Assembly: GCA_017849615.1 (NCBI GenBank)
Contig: JAFIGS010000011.1
Location: 248,001 to 312,000 of the forward strand
Direction: 5' to 3'
DNA: 64,000 nt
Origin: Pseudolabrys sp.
GTDB taxonomy: Bacteria; Pseudomonadota; Alphaproteobacteria; Rhizobiales; Xanthobacteraceae
A model generated the notes under the pieces. It ran no database searches and was not told the origin of the DNA. It was given only the letters and a program-made list of their open reading frames with translations. This document shows positions 1 to 7,535 of this stretch, piece by piece. The translations under genes were made by a program, and so were the position numbers. Numbering within the stretch: position 1 is the first letter of the stretch; the number at the start of each line of letters is the position of its first letter.

Positions 1-1146
1 TTCCAGTGTCTTGTCGATGAGGTCGTCGTAGTCCAGCAGTCCGCGCCTGTTCTTTTCCTTCTCGAAGCCGCCGATCACGGCATGAGCAATAGCGAACAGC
101 GCCATGCTGCGGTCGCGGGCTTCGACGGCGCGCTTCTTCGTCAGCAGCGCCCAGACGCGGTCGCGCTCGCGCATCAGGCGTTCGCACAGGTCGGGATGCG
201 CCTTTTGCACGCCGCTGGTGGCGATGCGCTCGCGCGTCTTGTCGCGCGTGCTGGTGCAGAAGATGTCGAGATAGGTTTCGATGCGCGCGACGGCGTCGAG
301 CGCGGCCAGCGCGCGGAAGCGGCCGCCGTGTTCCTTGTCGGTCTTGCCGCCGGTCTCCAGCGCCGCGGCGACGGACGGCCATTCGGTCTGGATGAACAGG
401 CTCTCCGCGAACATGGCTGCGTCCGCCGCCTCCGCGGTGTCGCCGGGCTGGAGGCCGAGCGTTTGCGATAGTTGCGCCGCCGCGCCGTCGATGCCGCCGG
501 CGCCCGCGATCCAGCGCGTGAGCGCGTCGCGCGCGCGGATGGCGCTGCGCACCATGTCCTGAAAGGTCTGGTCGGCGGCAGCGAGCACGGCCTGCTTGAG
601 CGCGCGGCCGAGCGGCGTGTCCGGATTCTGCGCCGCCTCAAGCAGCACCTTCATGGTGAGATCGTGCAGAAGCTGATGTTCGGTGGCTTCGTCCAGCACC
701 TCGAAGCGCGCCGGCACATTGGCCTCGAACGGAAACAGATGCAGCAGCTGGGTGCAGAAGGCGTGGATGGTCTGCACCTTGAGCCCGCCGGGCGTATCGA
801 GCGCCAGCGCGAACAGTTGCCGGGCGCGCAGGCGCAATTGCGGGGTTATTGTCTTGACACCAGTCTTGCGAATTGCGTCGTCGAGCTGGATGTCATTAAG
901 CGCGGTCCACTCGCGCAAATCCTTGAACACCTTATTCGCCATATTCGCGGCGGCGGCCTTGGTGAAGGTGATGCAGAGAATGCGCGCCGGATCGGTACCG
1001 TTGAGAAGCAACCGCGTGACGCGCTGCGCCAGCACATGCGTCTTGCCGGAGCCGGCATTGGCCGACACCCACGCCGATTGCGCCGGATCGGATGCCGAGG
1101 TCTGCAGCGCGATAACGTCGGGCGGAATGGTGAGCGGCTTGCTCAT
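1..1146 (-). CDS. addA: AddA helicase-nuclease subunit, N-terminal part (gene cut by window edge)
   Basis: The first 382 residues of AddA, the UvrD-family subunit of the AddAB helicase-nuclease that resects double-strand breaks and loads RecA. Walker A (AGSGKT) is at residues 31-36, followed by ITFTKAAAANM and TIHAFC, both typical of the family. The rest of the helicase core and the C-terminal nuclease lie beyond the left edge. The ATG at 1146 overlaps the TGA of a 63-codon frame (ATGA), and that frame itself overlaps the addB stop, so addA is probably translated by coupling behind addB. addB-addA is the usual alphaproteobacterial order. Confidence 0.93.
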   Translation of the reverse strand, partial: MSKPLTIPPDVIALQTSASDPAQSAWVSANAGSGKTHVLAQRVTRLLLNGTDPARILCITFTKAAAANMANKVFKDLREWTALNDIQLDDAIRKTGVKTITPQLRLRARQLFALALDTPGGLKVQTIHAFCTQLLHLFPFEANVPARFEVLDEATEHQLLHDLTMKVLLEAAQNPDTPLGRALKQAVLAAADQTFQDMVRSAIRARDALTRWIAGAGGIDGAAAQLSQTLGLQPGDTAEAADAAMFAESLFIQTEWPSVAAALETGGKTDKEHGGRFRALAALDAVARIETYLDIFCTSTRDKTRERIATSGVQKAHPDLCERLMRERDRVWALLTKKRAVEARDRSMALFAIAHAVIGGFEKEKNRRGLLDYDDLIDKTLE

Positions 1147-1334
1147 TCGTCCCCCAACTGTCCCGGACGCGGTGCGGCGCGAAGTGCCGCACCGCAGAGC
1201 CGGGACCGTTCCAGATTGCGGCGGTCTCGGTTCTGCAGCGCACCACCATAGCGCGTCGAAGACGCGCGTAAACGCGCTGATGAGGGTGCTGCGCTGCGCC
1301 CGGGACAAAGCAAGGAGGTGAGCGGCTTGCTCAT
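1129..1334 (-). repeat. Repeat insert with 18-bp direct repeats between addB and addA
   Basis: The same 18 bp occurs at 1129-1146 and 1317-1334, a period of 188 bp. Read on the minus strand it begins ATGAGCAAGCCG, the start of addA including the ATGA junction. The sequence in between is built of inverted segments (near 1157-1200 and 1290-1310) resembling the element at 34042-34102. The simplest reading is insertion of a repeat element with duplication of the target site. Inference: addB and addA originally overlapped directly by ATGA. Confidence 0.75.
1143..1334 (-). CDS. 63-codon frame running through the addB/addA insert
   Basis: This frame starts at the duplicated addA start codon (1334), whose ATGA contains the addB stop. 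It reads MSKPLT, then crosses the insert without a stop and ends at a TGA overlapping the true addA ATG at 1146. The peptide is rich in Arg, Ala, Gly and Ser and has no recognisable domain. It probably matters only as a translated bridge that keeps ribosomes moving from addB to addA. No independent evidence for a functional product. Confidence 0.35.
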   Translation of the reverse strand: MSKPLTSLLCPGRSAAPSSARLRASSTRYGGALQNRDRRNLERSRLCGAALRAAPRPGQLGDE

Positions 1335-4300
1335 GCGCCGGCCTCCTCGTCGAGACCGCCGGTCAGCGACCATTCCTTGATGCGGGCGAGGTGGTCGTAA
1401 GTGCCGTAGTGGTTCTTCCACATCGGATGGCGCAGCGAGAGATAAGGGCTGTTAGGGTCGGCGAACTGCGCCAGCACGTTGGTCAGCTCGGCCAGCGCCT
1501 CATCGGCCTTCATGTCCGGCGTGCTGTCCTTGAACTTGACCGGGCGCTCTTCGCCGGCTTCGACGCCGCCGCTCAGCCGCACATAGAGCAGTTCGGCGAC
1601 CGAGCCGCCGGCCGGGATGTCCTTGAAGCCGCCGTCCTTCACGATCGCGGCTTCCAGCGTGAGCTGTGGCGACAGGCCGGCGCCGACCTGATTGTCGGAT
1701 GGCGGCGCGCCGGTCTTGTAGTCGATAATGGCGTAGCGCCCGTCAGCGAGGCATTCGATGCGGTCGGCGCGCACGGTGAGGGTGAACGTCTCATTGCCGA
1801 ATGGAATGTCGATGCGGCCGCCGACTTCGATCGACAGCGACTGCGCGCCGGCGCGGCGCCTGGCGTCGAAGCCGACGAACCACGCGGCAATGAGCTCGAA
1901 ACGCGGCCACCAGAACGCCTTGGCCTCCGGGAAATTCTCCAGCGGCGCGAAGTGGCTCCTGCCGATGGCGAGCAAAGCCGAGAGCGCATCGGACGGCAGT
2001 GGCCCATCTTTATGGGCGATGTCGAATTCGGCAATCGAGTCGTGAATGAAGGTGCCGCGCGCGGCGGCGTCGATCGGCGCGTCGATATCGTCGAGCGGCT
2101 GCAGCTTCAGCACATGCCGGACGTAGATCGTATAGGGATCGCGCAGCAGGTCCTCGACTTCGGTGACGCTGAGGCGGCGCGGCCGCGCCTCGAAGGGCGG
2201 CTTCGGCGCCGGGCGCTGCGCCGGCGTAATGGTCACGGCCTCGTCGAGCGTGCGCGCCAGCGCGACGTACTGCGCGCCGCGCTCGCGTGCGGCCTTCCAG
2301 CGCGCCTCGCCAAGCACGGCGGCGAGCCGCTGCACGAAGCGCGAGGCCACCGTCGGCGCGCCGCCGAGTTTTGCCGGCCGCGACAGGATCACCTCGCGCG
2401 CGCCGAGCGCCTGCGCGAAGTCATGCGCCGACAGGCCGATGCGCCGCTCCGGCAGATCGAGGCCAAGCTGCCGCCGCATCGGCCGCGACAGCCAGGCATC
2501 GGCTTTCGCTTCCGGCGGCCACACGGCTTCGACGAGGCCGCCGAGCACCAGGCGATCAACATGCTGCAGGCGCGCCTCGAGCAGGCCGAAGATGCGGATG
2601 CGCGTGTCCGCCGGCGCACGATGAATGGTGCGGTCGGCAATCGCCAGATGAAACAGCTCGGCGTAATCTGAAGTGGAAACGTCAAGGGCTTCGGCGACGG
2701 TCAGTTGGTCGAATATCTCTTGCAGTTCGCGCGTCATGCCGCCGAGCGCGGTCAGCGCCTCGGCATGATTGGCGGCGAAAACGCCGATCGGCTGCGCGGC
2801 AGCCCGTGGCTCGAGCGGCGCCATGTGGCGCTGGAGCGTGTCGATCAAGGCCGCCGCCGCATCGAGATCGGCATCGCTGAGTGCGAGCCGCGGATCGGAG
2901 CGATGCAGGCCGGACGCCTTGCCGGCGCGGCCAAGCGCGATCTGGGCGCGGATATCGGCGAGTGCGCCGGCAAGTCCCTTGGTGCCTTCGGTCGGCCGGG
3001 TGCCGCGCAGCACAGCGCGCTCCAGCACGCTCACCGCATGAGCGTCGAACGGGCTTGACGGATGCTTGAGCAAAGCGAGCAGCGGGATCGGCGCAAATTT
3101 GTGGCGCACGACGTCCGCCACCAGCCGCGCGAACACGCCTTCCGGCAGATCGGCCAGCGACTGGCCGCGCGAGTCATCGACCGGCACGTTCCAGCGCGCC
3201 AGCAGCGCGGCGACGCGGCGGCCGAGCGCGACGTCCGGCGTCACCAGAGCGGCGGTCTTTTTCGCGGTCTCCATCGCCTCGCGCAAGGTGACGGCAATGG
3301 CCAGCGCTTCTTCCTCGGCATTGGCGGTTTCGACAACCGCCACGTTGCCGATCGCGGCATCGGCGCGCGCGGCAAATTCAGTGTCGCCCGGCAGCGCCTG
3401 CCAGAGCTGGCTCGCCAGCGCGGGACGCAAGGCTTCCGAGGTGACGCGCTCGCGCCCATGCGGCGACGACGCGGCGAGCGCGGCGATATCGGAGCGCACA
3501 ACGCCAATGCGCCTGATCAGCGAGGCCAGTGCGAATTGCGGGTGTCCATGCGCGGCGTCGTTGTCGCTGAGGATCGCCTCCCAGCTTTTGTCGTCGAGAT
3601 CGGTGTCGAGGCCGGGCAGCACCACGGCGCCATGCGGCAGCTTCGCGATGGTGTCGAGCAAGATGGCGGTCGCCGGAATCGAGCCCGTGGAGCCGGCGGC
3701 GATGATCGGGTCGCTGGCATTGGCGAGGCGCTCGGTCTCGGCCTTGATCAGCAGGTCGCGGCGCTCGGCCGGTTCGATGCGATTGCCGCCGGCGAGAATC
3801 GCCGGCCATTGCGCGCGGATGAATTTGAGGAAGCCGAGCGTCAGGTCCCAGTATTTGTCGTGCTCGTCCGGCACCAAGTCGTCGAGCGCGTCCCACGGCA
3901 CCTGCCGCGTCGTCATGTCGTCCATCAGCCGCGCCAGATCCTGCGCCAGGCGGAACGCTGTGACGGGATTGCTGGCGACCAGCGGCACGTGTCCGCGATC
4001 CTTCGGCGCGATGGTGGTCGCCCATTTCAGGATCAGCGCCGACAGCGGCAGCAGCCGCGACAGGCCGCTCATCGCTTCGGGAATGGCCAGCGCCTGTTCG
4101 GGCAGTTCGGCCTTGGCGGCTTCGGCGAAGGCAATGTCGTCCTCGTCGATGCCGCCGAGCGGCACGATGCGCGGCAGGATCGCGGCCTCCAAGTCAAGGC
4201 GGTCGAGGAACACGTCGCGGGCGACTCGGCAGGCGCGCTGCGTCGGCAGATAGAGCGTGGCGCGGGCGATTTCGAGCGGATCGCGCGAGACCGGATAGCC

Positions 4301-4387
4301 TTTCACCAGCCGCCCGGCGAGCAGCGCGTCGATCAGCACCTCGAGAAACGGCGCCGACGCGGGGATGGTGAAGAGGTTGGGCTTCAT
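1331..4387 (-). CDS. addB: AddB double-strand break repair subunit
   Basis: AddB (1018 aa), partner of AddA in the AddAB helicase-nuclease. The N-terminal half is a degenerate helicase-like region. The C-terminal part holds the RecB-type PD-(D/E)XK nuclease, with Asp889 and Lys891 in IIDYKTG. The length matches alphaproteobacterial AddB. I chose the start at 4387 (MKPNLFTIP) because upstream in-frame codons run into an intergenic palindromic repeat and have no family-like sequence. The stop (1331-1333) sits inside an ATGA that opens the small bridge frame leading to addA. The gene follows murU across a 157-bp gap filled by a repeat. Confidence 0.93.
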   Translation of the reverse strand: MKPNLFTIPASAPFLEVLIDALLAGRLVKGYPVSRDPLEIARATLYLPTQRACRVARDVFLDRLDLEAAILPRIVPLGGIDEDDIAFAEAAKAELPEQALAIPEAMSGLSRLLPLSALILKWATTIAPKDRGHVPLVASNPVTAFRLAQDLARLMDDMTTRQVPWDALDDLVPDEHDKYWDLTLGFLKFIRAQWPAILAGGNRIEPAERRDLLIKAETERLANASDPIIAAGSTGSIPATAILLDTIAKLPHGAVVLPGLDTDLDDKSWEAILSDNDAAHGHPQFALASLIRRIGVVRSDIAALAASSPHGRERVTSEALRPALASQLWQALPGDTEFAARADAAIGNVAVVETANAEEEALAIAVTLREAMETAKKTAALVTPDVALGRRVAALLARWNVPVDDSRGQSLADLPEGVFARLVADVVRHKFAPIPLLALLKHPSSPFDAHAVSVLERAVLRGTRPTEGTKGLAGALADIRAQIALGRAGKASGLHRSDPRLALSDADLDAAAALIDTLQRHMAPLEPRAAAQPIGVFAANHAEALTALGGMTRELQEIFDQLTVAEALDVSTSDYAELFHLAIADRTIHRAPADTRIRIFGLLEARLQHVDRLVLGGLVEAVWPPEAKADAWLSRPMRRQLGLDLPERRIGLSAHDFAQALGAREVILSRPAKLGGAPTVASRFVQRLAAVLGEARWKAARERGAQYVALARTLDEAVTITPAQRPAPKPPFEARPRRLSVTEVEDLLRDPYTIYVRHVLKLQPLDDIDAPIDAAARGTFIHDSIAEFDIAHKDGPLPSDALSALLAIGRSHFAPLENFPEAKAFWWPRFELIAAWFVGFDARRRAGAQSLSIEVGGRIDIPFGNETFTLTVRADRIECLADGRYAIIDYKTGAPPSDNQVGAGLSPQLTLEAAIVKDGGFKDIPAGGSVAELLYVRLSGGVEAGEERPVKFKDSTPDMKADEALAELTNVLAQFADPNSPYLSLRHPMWKNHYGTYDHLARIKEWSLTGGLDEEAGA

Positions 4388-4424
4388 GCGGGCGATTTTA
4401 TACGAAGCAATGGCCAGACCGCAC

Positions 4425-4529
4425 GTCATTCCGGGGCGCGACGAAGTCGCGAACCCGGAATCCAGAGACAGATTCGGAAGATGTGGCTGGATTCCGGGCC
4501 CGCGCGTCGCACGCGCGTCCCGGAATGAC
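4425..4529. repeat. Palindromic intergenic repeat, GTCATTCCGGG family
   Basis: Opens with GTCATTCCGGGG and closes with CCCGGAATGAC, with inner arms CCCGGAATCCAG and CTGGATTCCGGG. Related copies are at 17775-17816, 20367-20473, 31217-31341 and 32217-32256. It fills the murU-addB gap and, transcribed, would form a long hairpin that could attenuate or protect the mRNA. Confidence 0.85.
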
Positions 4530-4544
4530 GGGCAACGTTCAATC

Positions 4545-5270
4545 CTACCCCGTGCTCTCCGCGATCGCCTGTTCGGCCAGCGCAATGGCGTCGGGCGTGC
4601 CGACATGCATCCACAGGCCTTCGAGGCGTAGGCCGTAGAGCCGGCCGGCATCGATCGCCTCGTCGAACAATTTGGTCAGCGAGAAGGCGCCCTGCGGCGC
4701 GGCCTCGAACAGACGCGGCGTCAGGATCGCGGCCCCGGCAAAGACGAAGGGCGCGACCGTCCGCTCTTCCGGCCAGGCCAGGCGGCCGTCCGGCGCCATG
4801 GTGAAGTCGCCGCGGCCGTCATAGCCGATGCTGCCGGCGGTCGGCGCCAGCAGGAGCAGCGCATCCATCGCCGCGGCGTCGAAGTGCTCGGCGAGCCGCG
4901 TCAGGTTCGGCTGCACGCCGTCGATCCAGATGGTGTCGGAATTGATGTGGAAGAATGGCGCGCCGCCGAGCAAAGGCATGGCCTTGACCACGCCGCCGCC
5001 GGTGTCGAGCAGCTCGCCGCGTTCGTCGGAGATAACGATCTTCGGCGCCGTGCGCGCCGCCGTATGCGCGATGATCTGGTCGCCGAGATAATGCACGTTG
5101 ACGATCGCCTGCCGAACGCCGGCATCTTTCAACCGGTCGAGCACATGATCGAGCAGCGGCTTGCCGGCGACCTTCACGAGCGGCTTCGGCATGGTCGCGG
5201 TCAAAGGCCGCATGCGCTGGCCGAAGCCGGCGGCCAGCACCATGGCGCTGTGCGGCGTGTCGATGCTCAT
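4545..5270 (-). CDS. murU: MurU-like N-acetylmuramate-1-phosphate uridylyltransferase
   Basis: Nucleotidyltransferase of 241 aa with the signature AAGFGQRMRPLT followed by MPKPLV, as in sugar-1-phosphate NDP transferases. Directly upstream is an AmgK-type sugar kinase; AmgK and MurU together form the peptidoglycan-recycling route that turns MurNAc into UDP-MurNAc and bypasses fosfomycin-sensitive synthesis. The ATG at 5270 overlaps the stop of the upstream gene (ATGA), so translation is coupled. The substrate is assigned from gene context, since sequence alone would only say sugar nucleotidyltransferase. Confidence 0.82.
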   Translation of the reverse strand: MSIDTPHSAMVLAAGFGQRMRPLTATMPKPLVKVAGKPLLDHVLDRLKDAGVRQAIVNVHYLGDQIIAHTAARTAPKIVISDERGELLDTGGGVVKAMPLLGGAPFFHINSDTIWIDGVQPNLTRLAEHFDAAAMDALLLLAPTAGSIGYDGRGDFTMAPDGRLAWPEERTVAPFVFAGAAILTPRLFEAAPQGAFSLTKLFDEAIDAGRLYGLRLEGLWMHVGTPDAIALAEQAIAESTG

Positions 5271-6808
5271 GTGTCTGTCATGTCCGGGGCGGGAATGTTG
5301 GCGCCATACCAGTCGGCGAGCGGCGCCAGCGCCGGATGCGCCAGCGCGCGCTGCAGATAGGTCCATACGCGCGGCAGATGACGCAAATATTGCGGCTTGC
5401 CGTCGCGCTTGTCGAGCCGGGCGAAGATGCCGAGAATCTTGGAAGCGCGCTGCGCCGCCATCAGCGCGTAGAGGTGGATGAAGCGCTCGCGCTCGAAGCC
5501 GGGTTCATCCTCGCGGCCGCGCAGGTAGCGGATGAGCAACTGCACCTCGAGGTCTTCCGGCACATCGACGCGGGCGTCCTGCAACAGCGAGGCGACGTCG
5601 TAGGCGGCCGGGCCCATCACCGCATCCTGAAAATCGAGCAGGCCGATACGGCGGATGCCGTCGCGCTGCGGCAGCCAGATCAGGTTCGGCGAATGATAGT
5701 CGCGCAGCACCCAGGTCGTCGGCGCGTCCAGCGCCGGCTGCAGCATGCCGCGCCACAGCACGCGATACTCCGCGCGGCGTCCGCTGTCCGCCGCGACGCC
5801 CCGGTGCGGCAGGTACCAGTCGAACAGCAGCGACACCTCGATCAGCATCGCGTTCATGTCGAAGCGCGGCACGCGATGGGACACGCCGGGCTCGACCGGC
5901 AAATCGTTCGGCTTCGGCTTGCGATGCAGGGCCGCGAGCAGATCGGTGGCGATGCCGTAACGTTCGGCAATCGGCGTCGGCGGCTCGCCCTCGACCACCG
6001 TCTCGAGGCCGAGATCTTCCAGAATGAGCAGGCCGGCGGCGCGGTCGGCCGCGATGATGGCGGGCGCGGAAAACCCGGCTTCGCTCAGGGCGCGCGCCAT
6101 GGCGATGAAAGGCGTCACATCCTCGGCGAGATGCGCGATGGCGCTGTAGGGCTTGCCGTCCTCGACCGGCGGCCCGTCGGGGCGGCGCGGCGAATTCATC
6201 AGGATGAAGCTTTCGCCCTCGCGCGTCAGCCGCTCATACATGCGGCTCGAGGCGTCGCCCTGCATGCGCGTGCGCGTGGCGTTGGCGAAGCCCTTGTCGT
6301 CGAGGAAGCGGCGCACGGCGGCGATGCGCTCGACACGCGCGGCGAGCTTGCCGAGGCCGGTCACCTTGCAATGTCTGAAGGTGTCGCCCTGACTGGCATC
6401 GAGCATCAGCGCGACATTGATGCGATCTTCCGGCAGATGACCGCGCGCGCGCTCCGGCCACTCGATCAGCATCACCTTGCTGGCGGCTTCATCGTCGAAG
6501 CCGAGTTCGGTGAGTTCGTCCGGTCCCGAGAGCCGGTAGAGGTCGGCATGCACCAGCGCGAAACGCGGCAGCTCATAGCTTTGCATCAACGTGAAGGTCG
6601 GGCTCGGCACCTCGGCGTCGTCGTCGCCGGCGACGTGGCGGATGAAGGCGCGCGCGAAAGCCGATTTGCCGGCGCCCAGATCGCCGAGCAGGGTGATGAC
6701 ATCGCCGGGCTCGACGAGATTGGCGATGTCGGCGGCGAGCCGGCGCGTTGCCTGCTCGTCGTGAAGCGCGAGGGAAAAGCTGTAGGCGGCAGGCGAAGAC
6801 GGCGGCAT
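5267..6808 (-). CDS. TsaE-AmgK fusion: t6A ATPase plus anomeric amino-sugar kinase
   Basis: A 513-aa two-domain protein. Residues 1 to about 155 are TsaE, the ATPase needed for threonylcarbamoyl-adenosine (t6A37) in tRNA: P-loop GDLGAGKS at 42-49, then SPTFTLM and HADLYRL. From about 165 to the end is an aminoglycoside-phosphotransferase-fold kinase, with RDYHSPN (Asp370, catalytic) and LLDFQDA. This is AmgK, which phosphorylates MurNAc/GlcNAc at the anomeric position. The stop overlaps the murU start. The fusion is common in this order; why a tRNA-modification ATPase is joined to a cell-wall sugar kinase is not obvious from the sequence. Confidence 0.88.
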   Translation of the reverse strand: MPPSSPAAYSFSLALHDEQATRRLAADIANLVEPGDVITLLGDLGAGKSAFARAFIRHVAGDDDAEVPSPTFTLMQSYELPRFALVHADLYRLSGPDELTELGFDDEAASKVMLIEWPERARGHLPEDRINVALMLDASQGDTFRHCKVTGLGKLAARVERIAAVRRFLDDKGFANATRTRMQGDASSRMYERLTREGESFILMNSPRRPDGPPVEDGKPYSAIAHLAEDVTPFIAMARALSEAGFSAPAIIAADRAAGLLILEDLGLETVVEGEPPTPIAERYGIATDLLAALHRKPKPNDLPVEPGVSHRVPRFDMNAMLIEVSLLFDWYLPHRGVAADSGRRAEYRVLWRGMLQPALDAPTTWVLRDYHSPNLIWLPQRDGIRRIGLLDFQDAVMGPAAYDVASLLQDARVDVPEDLEVQLLIRYLRGREDEPGFERERFIHLYALMAAQRASKILGIFARLDKRDGKPQYLRHLPRVWTYLQRALAHPALAPLADWYGANIPAPDMTDT

Positions 6809-7035
6809 CGAATCATCCAGCGGGCGGTCATTCTTTATAGGCGCAGCGAGCCGGAAGCCGCCAGCAGGTCTCCGCCACCTTCATGCCCCGATTGGGCCCG
6901 GTGCGACACCATTCCGCCACGTATGCGGAATCCTCGCGGAATTGCTGCGATCAGGGGTGCCGATCAGGAACGACTGCCTAAATAACACGTTCTCGACCGC
7001 GAGGGGTTTCGAACGAAGAAGATGGAGAATGTCTC

Positions 7036-7440
7036 ATGCGTAAGTTGATTGCAGGTCTTTCCGTTGCGGCCGTGACCGCGGCTGCCGTGGCGCTTCCGGG
7101 CGTTGCCGGCGCCGTTGAAGCCCCGGGCCGGGGCGATGGGTACTATCCGTTGGCCGTACCGGCCGTGGGCGTCGCCACCGGCGCTGTCGTCGGCTTCGGT
7201 CTCTACAATGGCTGGTTCGGGGCGACTCCAACCATCGCCGGAAGTGCGCTGCCCACAACTGCGGCCGGCGCCGCGACCATGGGCGGCGTTGCCGGCGTGG
7301 GTACCGTCGCGTTGATCGACAGCGCGCTGCAGCCGTGCCGCGGCTTCCACGCGCTGTTCGGCGCGAACAAGGATGCCTGCGTCAATGGCGAGTATGTCGG
7401 CTATCAGCCGGAACCGCGCCGCGGCCGTTACGTCCGCTAA
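7036..7440 (+). CDS. Small secreted protein of unknown function
   Basis: A 134-aa protein with a clear Sec signal peptide (MRKLIAGLSVAAVTAAAVALP, cleavage near Ala-Gly-Ala about residues 25-27). The mature part is rich in Gly and Ala and contains a hydrophobic, glycine-zipper-like stretch (AVGVATGAVVGFGLYNGWFG), then two cysteines (CRGF and DACVNG) that could form a disulfide. It ends in a basic tail. GGAG lies upstream of the ATG. I do not recognise a named family. It stands alone, with a strong terminator 60 bp downstream, so it is probably a single-gene transcript. Confidence 0.75.
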   Translation: MRKLIAGLSVAAVTAAAVALPGVAGAVEAPGRGDGYYPLAVPAVGVATGAVVGFGLYNGWFGATPTIAGSALPTTAAGAATMGGVAGVGTVALIDSALQPCRGFHALFGANKDACVNGEYVGYQPEPRRGRYVR

Positions 7441-7498
7441 TTACCCTCCCGGGTAAGTGTCGCGTTCGCGTAAGCGCATGCGTGAATGCGTGAGAAGG

Positions 7499-7530
7499 CC
7501 CCTGCAGTTCGCTGCAGGGGTCTTTCTTTT
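7499..7530 (+). terminator. Rho-independent terminator after the small secreted protein
   Basis: Perfect 9-bp stem CCCCTGCAG / CTGCAGGGG closed by a TTCG loop (7508-7511) and followed by TCTTTCTTTT. It lies between two convergent genes; only the plus-strand side has the T tract. Confidence 0.9.
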
Positions 7531-7535
7531 GTGTC

